In this document: positions 1-7,683 of the stretch, one piece after another
How positions within the stretch are numbered: the first letter of the stretch is position 1
Layout: each line of letters starts with the position of its first letter
Assembly: GCA_030151135.1 (NCBI GenBank)
Contig: JASLEQ010000011.1
Coordinates: 1 to 15,582, forward strand
DNA: 15,582 nucleotides
Direction: 5' to 3'
Source of the DNA: Candidatus Sulfotelmatobacter sp.
GTDB lineage: Bacteria > Acidobacteriota > Terriglobia > Terriglobales > SbA1
The notes under the pieces: model-generated
The model's database searches: none
What the model was told of the DNA's origin: nothing
What the model saw: only the letters and a program-made list of their open reading frames with translations
Made by a program: the position numbers and the translations under genes

Positions 1-809
1 TTGGCCGGATCGTACTTTATGTTTTCTTTCGGAAGCGCCGGGCCCTTGGGCCAGGAATCGAATGTGGCCCGCAGACGCGCTTCCATGGCGGCAGAATCGA
101 AATCGCCAGAAATTCCGAGAATGATGTTGTTGGGGTGAACGTATCTGCCGTGCCAATCGAGCAGATCCTGACGTGTCACGGCATCGACCGTGGCGTATTC
201 GGTGACACGGGCGTATGGGTTATTGGCGCCGTAGGCAAGTTTGGCCGCCTCGCGATGGGCGATGCTGCTCACGTCGTCATTGCGACGGGAAATGGAGTCT
301 TCCTCACCTTTTTTGGCGATGTCGATTTTGTCGTCGCGGAATTCGGGATGCTGGAGAACGTCGACGAAAGCTTTGAATACGTCGTCCAGATCGCCCTTCA
401 AGCAGGAGAAACTGATCGAGGTGGAATCGGGGCCGCCGCTGGTCTCGACCTTTGCGGCACGGACCTCGAGGAAATCGTCCAGTTGATCGCCAGTCTGGGA
501 CTTGGTGCCGCCTGTGCGCCAGACTTCGCCGTAGATGTCCGTGAGCCCGACTTTGCTGGCGGGTTCATCCACCGAACCTCCGCGAATGCGGGCCGTGGCA
601 TCAACCAGCGGCAGTTCATGATCCTCTTGGAGGAAGATCACCATGCCGTTGGAGAGCTGAATGCGTTTGGGCTGCTGAGGCTTGAACGCAGGCAGGGGAG
701 GAATCGGGACTTTTTGCCAATCTGTGGCTTGCGCGAGGACCTGCGGGATTGGGGCGAGAACAGACGCCATGATAACTGCGAGAAGGGTGCGGTTCATTCG
801 CATTTTCAT
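1..809 (-). CDS. M16-family peptidase-like protein, zinc-motif-lacking partner (3' end off window)
   Basis: The reading frame is open from the ATG at 809 to the window edge, giving 269 residues of the N-terminal part. Residues 1-27 look like a Sec signal peptide (basic start, hydrophobic core, cleavage near VLA-QA). The next part follows the M16 (pitrilysin/processing peptidase) fold: an 'LSNGMVIFLQED' strand (52-63), a 'RIRGGSVDEP' strand (74-83), then 'GLTDIYGEVWRTGG', where an active M16 enzyme would have HxxEH. The HxxEH is absent (TDIYG at 90-94). 'HPNNIILGISGDF' (225-237) matches the end of an M16 domain. The start overlaps the stop of the upstream active-type M16 gene (ATGA) and has a strong GGGAGG ribosome site. 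M16 enzymes often work as an active plus an inactive subunit, so this is inferred to be the non-catalytic half of a periplasmic complex. The family call is firm; the substrate is unknown. Confidence 0.85.
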   Translation of the reverse strand, partial: MKMRMNRTLLAVIMASVLAPIPQVLAQATDWQKVPIPPLPAFKPQQPKRIQLSNGMVIFLQEDHELPLVDATARIRGGSVDEPASKVGLTDIYGEVWRTGGTKSQTGDQLDDFLEVRAAKVETSGGPDSTSISFSCLKGDLDDVFKAFVDVLQHPEFRDDKIDIAKKGEEDSISRRNDDVSSIAHREAAKLAYGANNPYARVTEYATVDAVTRQDLLDWHGRYVHPNNIILGISGDFDSAAMEARLRATFDSWPKGPALPKENIKYDPA

Positions 810-2350
810 TGCGCACCTCCCTGGTCGGCGCCGGACTCGCCGCCGGATTGATCGCCACCTCCGCGAGAGCTCTCGATGACTCCAACGGTACGGTTCGTGT
901 CAGTGAAGACCTCGTTCGCTACGCGGCGGATATCAGCCTTTGTGACTTTGTCGATGCGGTCGACCGATGCGAACAGCTCGCGCCAATCGTCATACAAAGT
1001 CTGATACGTAGCGAGCTGCGTCGCCAAACCTTCGTTGTCGGCGAGCCCTCGAATCAAGTTCGCTTTGGCGCGGGTCTTGATCATCTTCAGTTCGTCGTCG
1101 CTGATGTCTTCTTTCTTGAGCTTGTCGATTTCCTCGTGAATCGCGGTTGCCATCTCGTCTGGCTTGTGGCCGGGCAAGGGAACGGCGAGAAAGGCGAACA
1201 GGTGCGGATATTTCACGCCGGGATATCCGGTGATGCCCTCCGAGTAGGAGGCGATCTTTTTGTCGCGCACGAGAGAGCGGTAGAGTCGCGAGGTGCGGCC
1301 TTCGGACATCAAGTCGCTGATGGCATCGAAGACGGCGTCATCTTTGCTGCGGTAGTCGGGCCGGTGATATCCCTCGAGATAGATCGGCTGGGAGACTTCT
1401 TTCAGAATGACTCGGCGCTCGGAGTTTTGGGGAGGCTCCTGTGTCGTAGTCTCGTCCGGGCGCGGACGGGTCGGTAACTGCCCAAAATACTTTTCCAGTA
1501 CGGGCATAGTTTCGGAGGCCTTGAGATCTCCGGCGACGGCTACCACCATATTCGAGGGAACGTAATATCGGTCGAAAAAGTGCTGTGCGTCGGTGGCCGA
1601 GAAATGATTCAGGTCTGACATAAAACCGATCGTCGGCCGGTGGTAGGGATGGGCGGCGAAAGCTTCTTCCGTGAACTGTTCAAGCAAGCGTCCAAAAGGA
1701 TTGCTGTCGGTGCGCATGCGACGCTCTTCGATGACGACGTTGCGCTCCTTATAAAATTCGCGCATCACGGGGTGAAGGAAGCGGTCGGATTCGAGATAGG
1801 CCCACAGCTCAAGGCGATTGGTCGGGAAAGAGTAGTGGTAGGCGGTCTCGTCGTAGTTGGTGAAGGCGTTCATGTCTTCGCCGCCATTTTGCTCGACGAT
1901 CTTGCCGAATTGATTGGGAATGACGTATTTATCGGCTTCAGCGATGGCGTCTTTCCAAGCCTTCTCCAGTTGCTTCAGCTTCTCCGCATTTTGGCCAACG
2001 CGCTTGTCGCGCTCGGCAATGTAGGCGTCGTAGGCGGTCTCGACTTTTTCGAGCGCGACCTTCTCCGCGGCATAGTCTTTCGTGCCGATGGTGTTCGTCC
2101 CTTTGAACGCCATGTGCTCAAACATGTGTGCCAGGCCGGTGGCGCGCATCGGATCTTGTGCCGAACCTGCATTCACCAGGGTGAAAAAGGAGAAGACCGG
2201 GGCTTCGGGCCGCTCACAGATGATGATGGTCAGGCCGTTGTCGAGCTTCTTGACGGTGACGCGCCTCTCGAAGGACTCGACGTCCTGTGCCGATGCGAAG
2301 GCCAATAAGAGCGTCAGGAGGAGTGTGAATCTAGCTGCGTGGTATTTCAT
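806..2350 (-). CDS. Exported M16 zinc metallopeptidase (active-type subunit)
   Basis: A 514-residue protein. The ATG at 2350 is chosen because it follows GGAGG by four bases and begins a clear signal peptide (residues 1-21, ending FASA-Q); a longer frame back to 2455 would put 35 non-signal residues in front. The zinc motif HMFEH is at residues 75-79, the substrate-strand motif NAFTNYDET at 161-169, and the third zinc ligand lies in NVVIEER (204-210), so the catalytic set is complete. Between HxxEH and NAFT lies a long charged segment (about 92-147, rich in E, K and A), probably helical and longer than in the compact family members. A second M16 domain follows from about residue 240, and the protein ends in a Gly/Gln/Ser-rich tail. 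It is translationally coupled (ATGA overlap) to the zinc-motif-lacking M16 gene downstream. Predicted role: periplasmic or envelope proteolysis of peptides; substrate unknown. Confidence 0.92.
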   Translation of the reverse strand: MKYHAARFTLLLTLLLAFASAQDVESFERRVTVKKLDNGLTIIICERPEAPVFSFFTLVNAGSAQDPMRATGLAHMFEHMAFKGTNTIGTKDYAAEKVALEKVETAYDAYIAERDKRVGQNAEKLKQLEKAWKDAIAEADKYVIPNQFGKIVEQNGGEDMNAFTNYDETAYHYSFPTNRLELWAYLESDRFLHPVMREFYKERNVVIEERRMRTDSNPFGRLLEQFTEEAFAAHPYHRPTIGFMSDLNHFSATDAQHFFDRYYVPSNMVVAVAGDLKASETMPVLEKYFGQLPTRPRPDETTTQEPPQNSERRVILKEVSQPIYLEGYHRPDYRSKDDAVFDAISDLMSEGRTSRLYRSLVRDKKIASYSEGITGYPGVKYPHLFAFLAVPLPGHKPDEMATAIHEEIDKLKKEDISDDELKMIKTRAKANLIRGLADNEGLATQLATYQTLYDDWRELFASVDRIDKVTKADIRRVANEVFTDTNRTVGVIESSRGGGDQSGGESGADQGGAQ

Positions 2351-2421
2351 TGTGCCTCCGGCAGATGGGCGGAACTTTCTGCGAAATCCATAGTTGGACG
2401 GGCCAGCAGGGCAGAAGTTTG

Positions 2422-2456
2422 AAAGTACGTGGAGGGAAGGCCAGTTGTCAAACAAC
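2422..2456 (-). promoter_or_regulatory. Candidate promoter and operator palindrome for the M16 pair
   Basis: Reading the minus strand, a perfect TTGACA (2451-2446) is followed after 18 bases by TACTTT (2427-2422), a modest -10. This would give a leader of about 65 nt before the ATG at 2350. The -35 box sits inside a 13-bp inverted repeat, GTTGT-CAA-ACAAC (2444-2456), which could be an operator. The rest of the divergent region (2351-2528) shows no other clear element. The promoter assignment is inference from hexamer similarity only. Confidence 0.3.
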
Positions 2457-2528
2457 CCGAGCCGTTCTTTAACCCCGGTTTGCGGGCAGGCACGAGTGAC
2501 CCAAAACCCGGTATCCTAAGTTTACGCG

Positions 2529-3713
2529 ATGAAGATTTTGATTGCAGGAGCAGGCATCGCCGGACCGACTCTCGCTTATTGGCTCGCGCACTTCGGATTC
2601 GAGTGCACGATCATAGAGAAGTCTCCCCGGCTGCGCACGGGTGGCTACATTATCGATTTTTGGGGAGCGGGCTACGACATCGCCGATCGTATGGGACTGA
2701 TTCCTGAGCTACTGCGGAACGGATATCGTGCGCAGGAAGCCAGGGCCGTCAATGCTTCCGGGAGAAAGATCGCGAGCTTCCCCATGACATCCTTCAGCCG
2801 CGCCCTGCAGGACCGTTACGTCAGTCTCGCTCGCGGAGATCTCGCGGCGTCCATCTTTGAAAAGATCGCGGGAAAAGTTGAAATGATGTTTGGCGATTCG
2901 GTCTGTGGAATCGAGCAGTCTGAAAAAGTGGTGCGCGTCTGTTTCGAAAAATCCGAGCCCGGGGAATTCGACCTCGTCATCGGGGCCGACGGGCTTCATT
3001 CGAGGATCCGGGAAATCGTGTTTGGCGGAGAAGGGCAATTCGAAAAATATCTGGGATACAAAGTAGCGGCATTTTCCATTGAGGGCTATAGACCGCGAGA
3101 CGAGTTGGTTTATGTAATGTACACGGAGGTGGGCCAACAGGTGAGCCGTTTTGCGATGCACGAAGACCGCACCATGTTTCTGTTCACCTTCGCGGATGCT
3201 TCACCGGATGTTCCCGCCAATATTCAAGATCAGAAGGCGCTTCTGAAGGCTCACTTCGGGCAGAGCGGCTGGGAGTGTCCGCAGATTATGGAAGCTCTCG
3301 AGGGCGTGAAGGATTTGTATTTTGACCGGGTGAGCCAGATTCGGATGGACCCGTCGCCAGGGCTTTGGAGCGACGGACGCGTGACCTTGATTGGGGACGC
3401 CGCGTTCTGCCTATCGTTGTTGGCAGGGCAGGGTGCGGCTCTCGCGATGATGTCAGCATACATTCTTGCCGGGGAGCTCCACCGCTCCGGGGGAGATTAC
3501 CGGCAGGCCTTCGCGCGCTATCAGCACTTGTTCGCTCCCTTTGTTGCTATGAAGCAGAAGGGGGCACTGCGGTTCGCTGGATTCTTTGCGCCAAAGTCGA
3601 AAATGGAATTGTTTGTGCGCAACCAGATTATGAACCTGATGAAGCTTCCATGGATCGCCGAACTTGCAATCGGCCGGGATATGGCCGACAAAATCGAAAT
3701 CCCTGATTACTGA
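2529..3713 (+). CDS. FAD-dependent monooxygenase (PHBH-type aromatic hydroxylase-like)
   Basis: A 394-residue flavoprotein of the class A (p-hydroxybenzoate hydroxylase-like) fold. The N-terminal dinucleotide-binding motif is GAGIAG at residues 7-12, with the ribose-binding acid at E30 (TIIEK). The DG motif is 'DLVIGADGLHSRIRE' (148-162), and the FAD-ribityl GD motif is 'VTLIGDAAFCLSLLAGQGAA' (285-304). The length fits the single-component TetX/MhpA-like group. Such enzymes use NAD(P)H and O2 to hydroxylate small, often aromatic or polyketide-like substrates; the substrate cannot be read from the sequence. No membrane segments or signal peptide are seen. There is no good Shine-Dalgarno before the ATG at 2529. 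A weak TATCCT at 2512-2517 would give an almost leaderless transcript. The gene diverges from the M16 proteases and lies 84 bp upstream of the LigD-type polymerase gene. Confidence 0.88.
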   Translation: MKILIAGAGIAGPTLAYWLAHFGFECTIIEKSPRLRTGGYIIDFWGAGYDIADRMGLIPELLRNGYRAQEARAVNASGRKIASFPMTSFSRALQDRYVSLARGDLAASIFEKIAGKVEMMFGDSVCGIEQSEKVVRVCFEKSEPGEFDLVIGADGLHSRIREIVFGGEGQFEKYLGYKVAAFSIEGYRPRDELVYVMYTEVGQQVSRFAMHEDRTMFLFTFADASPDVPANIQDQKALLKAHFGQSGWECPQIMEALEGVKDLYFDRVSQIRMDPSPGLWSDGRVTLIGDAAFCLSLLAGQGAALAMMSAYILAGELHRSGGDYRQAFARYQHLFAPFVAMKQKGALRFAGFFAPKSKMELFVRNQIMNLMKLPWIAELAIGRDMADKIEIPDY

Positions 3714-3797
3714 TTCCGGCATCCATGTATGTGCTTTTCGGAGGTCAGTGGTTCAGACTTGACGATCTTTCACTCGGAGCGGCGGACTGGAGCGTTC

Positions 3798-4901
3798 ATG
3801 GATTCCACAGTTGAGATTCAGGGCAGAAACCTCAAACTCTCGAATCTGCAAAAAGTCTTATATCCCGCAACCGGGTTCACCAAGCAGGATGTAATCGATT
3901 ACTACGCGCGGATCGCGCCGGCGATGCTGCCGCATCTGCTGAACCGCTGCCTGACGCGCAAGCGGTATCCCGACGGCGTGGACGGAGAGCCCTTCTTCGA
4001 GAAGAACGCGCCCATGCATAAGCCCGACTGGGTGAAGACAGCGGGGGTGTGGAGCGAAGGTGGGCACCGGACCGTCTATTACATTTTGGCGAATGATCTG
4101 CCGACACTGATTTGGCTCGCGAATCTTGCGGCTCTGGAACTCCATCCATCGCTGGCGTTGGCAAAAGACATCAAATGCCCCACCGTGATGGTCTACGATC
4201 TCGACCCCGGGCCGCCTGCGAATATTGTTCAATGTTGCCTGGTGGCAACATGGCTGCGAGAAATCTTTGAGCATCTCGGTTTGCAAAGTTTTCCGAAGAC
4301 CTCGGGGTCTAAGGGATTGCAGCTTTATGTTCCCCTGAACACGCCCACGACCTTTGATGACACCAAGCTATTCGCGCGGGCACTGGCACAACTGCTGGAG
4401 CAGGAGCATCCGGAGATGGTCGTTTCGGATATGAAGAAGCAGCTGCGCACCGGCAAAGTGCTTGTCTATTGGAGCCAGAACGATGAGCACAAAACGACGG
4501 TGGCGGTTTATTCGCTGCGCGCGCGTGAGCATCCGACGGTGTCGACCCCGGTGTCGTGGGATGAGGTGGAAAAATGCCTCAAGAAGAAGGATGCGGGGCT
4601 GCTCGTGTTTGAGAATAAGGACGTCATCAAACGCGTGGAAAAGATGGGCGATCTGTTCGAGCCGGTGATTGACTTGAAACAGAAGTTACCGGCGCTGCAG
4701 GCGGCGGTGTCTTCGGGCGCAGTCGCTCCGGCGGCGGAAGAGATCAAGTCGATGGAAATTGCGGCACAGGCGGATGGGAACCATCCGGCCCGCCGAGCAG
4801 AGGGGGCTAAATCGGTGAAGAGGTCCACGAACCCGAAGTCGAAAACCGCGAAATCGAAGGTCTCGAAGTCGAAAGGGTCGACGAAGAAGAGCAAGGTATA
4901 A
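3798..4901 (+). CDS. Stand-alone LigD-type polymerase (NHEJ primase-polymerase domain) with altered active site
   Basis: A 367-residue protein matching the polymerase domain of bacterial NHEJ ligase D (archaeo-eukaryotic primase family), without ligase or phosphoesterase domains. The start at 3798 has GGAG five bases upstream; a further in-frame ATG at 3729 adds 23 residues with no family similarity. Landmarks: RYPDGV (56-61), FFEKN (66-70), ELHPSLAL (115-122), catalytic motif I YDLDPG with D134 and D136, motif II TSGSKGLQ (168-175, S169 and K172), and the VLVYWSQN region (221-228) with R241 downstream. By spacing from D136, Y224 sits exactly where the third metal-binding Asp belongs (Asp227 of the M. 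tuberculosis domain), and Q175 where other members have His. The C-terminal 35 residues are a Lys/Ser-rich basic tail with repeated KSK units, probably for DNA contact. The family would fill DNA ends during repair; activity here is uncertain. The DUF72 gene follows after 28 bp. Confidence 0.88.
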   Translation: MDSTVEIQGRNLKLSNLQKVLYPATGFTKQDVIDYYARIAPAMLPHLLNRCLTRKRYPDGVDGEPFFEKNAPMHKPDWVKTAGVWSEGGHRTVYYILANDLPTLIWLANLAALELHPSLALAKDIKCPTVMVYDLDPGPPANIVQCCLVATWLREIFEHLGLQSFPKTSGSKGLQLYVPLNTPTTFDDTKLFARALAQLLEQEHPEMVVSDMKKQLRTGKVLVYWSQNDEHKTTVAVYSLRAREHPTVSTPVSWDEVEKCLKKKDAGLLVFENKDVIKRVEKMGDLFEPVIDLKQKLPALQAAVSSGAVAPAAEEIKSMEIAAQADGNHPARRAEGAKSVKRSTNPKSKTAKSKVSKSKGSTKKSKV

Positions 4902-4902
4902 T
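4897..4902 (+). promoter_or_regulatory. Possible -10 box ahead of the DUF72 gene
   Basis: A perfect TATAAT overlaps the stop codon of the LigD-type gene, 27 bases before the DUF72 ATG. It would give a leader of about 20 nt. No convincing -35 hexamer lies 16-18 bases upstream, so this is a weak, composition-based call. It might allow separate expression of the DUF72 gene, which lacks a clear Shine-Dalgarno. Confidence 0.2.
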
Positions 4903-4929
4903 CCCGCTTCATCGTCGCGAGAATCTTAC

Positions 4930-5649
4930 ATGGCGCAGGTCTTTGCTGGAACATCCGGGTGGGCTTATCCAAGCTGGCGCCCCGCTTTCTATCCCGAAAA
5001 ACTCGCGCAGAAAAAGTTTCTCGGCTATTACACGACGAAGCTGAACACGGTCGAAGTGAATTTCACGTTCCGGCAACTGGTGAAAGAAACGACCATCCAG
5101 AACTGGATTGCGGCGTCTCCGCCGGAGTTTCAATTCGGCATCAAGGCGCATCAGGTGATCACGCACATCAAGCGGTTGAAGGGCACGGAAGATTTCGTGC
5201 CGCGATTCCTGGCGACGATTGAGCCGCTGGCCGCGGCAGGGAAGCTGGGGCCGGTATTGTTTCAGCTTCCGCCGAATTTGAAAGCGGATGCTGCGCTGCT
5301 GAAAGATTTTCTTGCCGTGGTCCCGCGTACCGTGCCTGCCGTGTTCGAGTTTCGGCATGAGTCCTGGTTCAGCGACGCAACGTGGGATCTTCTGAAATCC
5401 TGCAACGTGGGGCTTTGCGTTGCCGAGACAGAAACTCGCACTACGCCCGACGTGGTGACCGGGAAATTCGCTTATTACCGCTTCCGCAAGCCGACATACA
5501 CGGGCGAGGAGCGACGTGCGATGGTCGATCGAGTCAGGCAGCATCTCGCCGAAGGGCGTGACGTGTTTGCTTACTTCAAGCATGAAGAGACGCCGGATGG
5601 GGCGCTATATGCGGTGGATATGCTTCGGGAGATTGACGGCGGGATCTGA
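4930..5649 (+). CDS. DUF72 (YecE-like) family protein
   Basis: A 239-residue protein, the normal length for DUF72, a TIM-barrel-like family of unknown biochemical role. Family marks are the N-terminal FAGTSGWAYPSW (5-16), the YYTTKLNTVEVNFTF strand (33-47), LGPVLFQLPPNL (106-117), VFEFRHESWF (138-147) and YFKHEE (215-220) near the end. It is soluble, with no signal peptide. DUF72 genes are often found beside DNA repair or NHEJ genes, and here one lies 28 bp after a LigD-type polymerase on the same strand, so co-transcription is likely. That link is contextual and does not prove a repair role. No Shine-Dalgarno is evident before the ATG at 4930. The family assignment is secure; the function is unknown. 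Confidence 0.9.
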   Translation: MAQVFAGTSGWAYPSWRPAFYPEKLAQKKFLGYYTTKLNTVEVNFTFRQLVKETTIQNWIAASPPEFQFGIKAHQVITHIKRLKGTEDFVPRFLATIEPLAAAGKLGPVLFQLPPNLKADAALLKDFLAVVPRTVPAVFEFRHESWFSDATWDLLKSCNVGLCVAETETRTTPDVVTGKFAYYRFRKPTYTGEERRAMVDRVRQHLAEGRDVFAYFKHEETPDGALYAVDMLREIDGGI

Positions 5650-5731
5650 ATCAGAAGCCTGGAGCGCTGAGATCGCGGGAGAAAATCAGTTGAGTTCGCC
5701 GAGAAAAGCTGGGCTGAGTAAGCGGGAACGC

Positions 5732-5752
5732 TGCGGCTACCGCATCTTTTTC
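5732..5752 (+). terminator. Short hairpin plus T-run between DUF72 gene and recombinases
   Basis: TGCGG-CTA-CCGCA forms a 5-bp stem with a 3-base loop (5732-5744), followed by TCTTTTTC. The shape is that of a weak Rho-independent terminator after the DUF72 gene. It lies only about 15 bp before the GTG start at 5766, so it could equally be an attenuator or leader structure for the xer genes. The rest of the 116-bp gap holds nothing recognisable. Confidence 0.4.
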
Positions 5753-5765
5753 ATCACTTCTTTTC

Positions 5766-6770
5766 GTGTCCGATAACGCGCATACTGACTCTCCGATGGC
5801 TTCTGAGTCGAACTCCCGTGTGCTTGACGGTTTTCTCGACTACCTGCGTATCGAGAAGGGACTGGCGCGGCTGTCGATCACGGCCTACAGCACAGACATT
5901 TCGCAATTTGCCGGATTTGTCGCGAAACGAAAACGCGACTTGTTGGGCGCGCGGCGGACCGATGTCCGAGAATTCCTGCAGCAACTTTTTTCGAATCGCG
6001 TCGATGGGCGAAGCGTTGGACGAAAGCTCTCGGCCTTGCGGCATCTGTATCGCTATTTGTTGCTGGATAAGAAGATCGATCACGACCCTACGCTGAATAT
6101 CGAATCGCCGCGGCAGTGGAAAGTCTTGCCGAAATCGCTGGCGCAGGACGAGGTCAACGCAACGCTGGCTGCTCCGGCCAGTCTGCACGCGGCGGGAAAA
6201 AATCCGAAGGAGGCTGCGGCTCTCGCATTACGCGACAAAGCTATGCTGGAGCTTTTGTACGCGGGGGCGTTGCGCGTCTCGGAATTGGTGAATGCGTCGA
6301 TCGAGGATTTAAAGCTCGATGTGGGATATATGCTGGTGCGCGGCAAGGGAGATAAAGAGCGCATCGTGCCGCTAGGGAAACCCGCTCAAGATTCGCTCGC
6401 AGACTATTTGAAGGATGGTCGCCCGCTGTTGGCGGGAATGCGGGCCGCAAGGTTCCCGAAGTCGGCGGGATCGGCGCTACCACGAAGTTCTCCGCTGCTG
6501 TTCATCGCCCGCGGTGGCCGCAAGCTGACGAGGCAACGCATTTGGCAGATGGTGGGCCAGGCTTCGGCGGCGTCGGGGCGCCACGCATCACCACATATGC
6601 TTCGTCACTCAGCGGCCACACATATGGTCGAAAATGGCGCAGATCTGCGCACCGTACAGACGATTCTTGGACATGCTGACATTTCCACTACGCAGGTGTA
6701 CACGCATCTCGCGCTCGATCGGTTGCGAAGCGTTTATCAGAAGCATCATCCGAGGGCGAAGGCGCGATGA
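5766..6770 (+). CDS. xerD: Tyrosine recombinase, XerC/XerD family (first of a tandem pair)
   Basis: A 334-residue site-specific recombinase with an N-terminal SAM-like core-binding domain (about 16-105) and a C-terminal catalytic domain. All catalytic residues are present: R170 (GALRVSEL), K194 (RGKGDKER), H277 and R280 ([11 protein letters not shown]), H303 (LGHADIS) and nucleophile Y312 (VYTHLAL). The spacing equals E. coli XerD apart from about 11 extra residues between the K and HxxR boxes (around 222-240). The expected role is joining or resolving chromosome dimers at dif with its partner. The GTG at 5766 is the longest start; the ATG at 5796 is a real alternative, since neither has a good Shine-Dalgarno. 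The stop overlaps the next gene (ATGA), so the two are translated together. Assigning XerD rather than XerC is uncertain, because the pair are homologues and no dif site was seen in the window. Phage or integron integrases are less likely given the length and context. Confidence 0.88.
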   Translation: MSDNAHTDSPMASESNSRVLDGFLDYLRIEKGLARLSITAYSTDISQFAGFVAKRKRDLLGARRTDVREFLQQLFSNRVDGRSVGRKLSALRHLYRYLLLDKKIDHDPTLNIESPRQWKVLPKSLAQDEVNATLAAPASLHAAGKNPKEAAALALRDKAMLELLYAGALRVSELVNASIEDLKLDVGYMLVRGKGDKERIVPLGKPAQDSLADYLKDGRPLLAGMRAARFPKSAGSALPRSSPLLFIARGGRKLTRQRIWQMVGQASAASGRHASPHMLRHSAATHMVENGADLRTVQTILGHADISTTQVYTHLALDRLRSVYQKHHPRAKAR

Positions 6771-7672
6771 CGAAGGCACATACTCCCGTCGCCAAGGCGG
6801 TGGACGATTTTCTGCGCCACTTGCAGGAGAAGAATGCATCGGTTCACACGATCAAAGCGTACAGCGGGGACCTCGCCAACTTTTCCGCGTACGCGGGTTC
6901 GCGTGGCTGGAAGCAGATCGACCACATCGCTATCCGCGGATTCTTGTCGCAGCTCTACGAAAAAGATCTCAGCAAAACTTCCGTGGCGCGATCGCTGGCC
7001 GCAGTGCGGTCGCTATTTCGTTGGCTGGCGCAGGAGGGAGTGGTCGATCAGAACCCGGCGAAGCTTGTGGCCACGCCCAAACTGCCCAAGAAATTGCCGC
7101 GCGTGCCGACCATCGAAGAGATGAATTTTGTTCTCGATGGGCGGATGCCCGAAACCGCGGCGTTTCCTGAGCGCGATCTTCTGATGCTTGAACTGCTTTA
7201 TGGATGCGGGATCCGGAATTCGGAATTAACCGGCATCAATCTTGACGACATTCGCATGAGCATGGAAGCAATCCTGGTCCGCGGAAAAGGGAAGAAGGAG
7301 CGGATCGTTCCATTCGGCGAGACGGCGAAGCAGGCACTGGCTGCGTACCTTCCCGCGCGGCAGACGGTTCTAAGCGAATCACACAAGAACACAAACGCGT
7401 TACTGATCAATCAACGTGGTGGCCGCCTAACTACCCGTAGCGTGGGACGCATCATCAAGAAGGTAGCTGTCTCGAAGGGCCTGTCACCGGATGTGCATCC
7501 GCACACTCTGCGGCATGCATTCGGAACCCATATGCTCGAGGAAGGGGCTGATCTTCGGGCCATTCAAGAGTTGCTGGGCCACGAGCGGCTGGCCACGACC
7601 CAGCGGTATACGCAGCTTTCCACCAAGCATGTTCTGCAGGTTTACGATCAGACGCATCCGCGCGCGAAGTAG
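6767..7672 (+). CDS. xerC: Tyrosine recombinase, XerC/XerD family (second of a tandem pair)
   Basis: A 301-residue recombinase of typical Xer length. The core-binding domain spans about 8-95 (including [13 protein letters not shown] at 27-39), followed by the catalytic domain with R150 (GCGIRNSEL), K174 (RGKGKKER), H246 and R249 ([13 protein letters not shown]), H272 (LGHERL) and Y281 (RYTQLS). The full catalytic set is intact. The start codon overlaps the stop of the preceding recombinase, with GAAGG just upstream, which ensures matched production of both proteins. This fits a heterotetramer acting at one site, as XerC and XerD do at dif during chromosome segregation. Which of the two is XerC and which XerD is not settled by sequence alone. 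The gene is followed by a repeat-like intergenic region rather than further operon members. Confidence 0.88.
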   Translation: MTKAHTPVAKAVDDFLRHLQEKNASVHTIKAYSGDLANFSAYAGSRGWKQIDHIAIRGFLSQLYEKDLSKTSVARSLAAVRSLFRWLAQEGVVDQNPAKLVATPKLPKKLPRVPTIEEMNFVLDGRMPETAAFPERDLLMLELLYGCGIRNSELTGINLDDIRMSMEAILVRGKGKKERIVPFGETAKQALAAYLPARQTVLSESHKNTNALLINQRGGRLTTRSVGRIIKKVAVSKGLSPDVHPHTLRHAFGTHMLEEGADLRAIQELLGHERLATTQRYTQLSTKHVLQVYDQTHPRAK

Positions 7673-7683
7673 AGCGAATCCAG

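Noticed and set aside
1640..2308. 222-codon plus-strand frame (and similar ones at 135-851 and 809-1477)
   Set aside because: Antisense shadows of the two M16 genes, which have clear family motifs and signal peptides on the minus strand.
2351..2455. 35-residue N-terminal extension of the first M16 gene
   Set aside because: The extension would bury the signal peptide; the internal ATG at 2350 has a proper GGAGG and starts the hydrophobic leader directly.
3729..3797. Upstream ATG start for the LigD-type gene
   Set aside because: The extra 23 residues do not match the family, and the ATG at 3798 has a GGAG at good distance.
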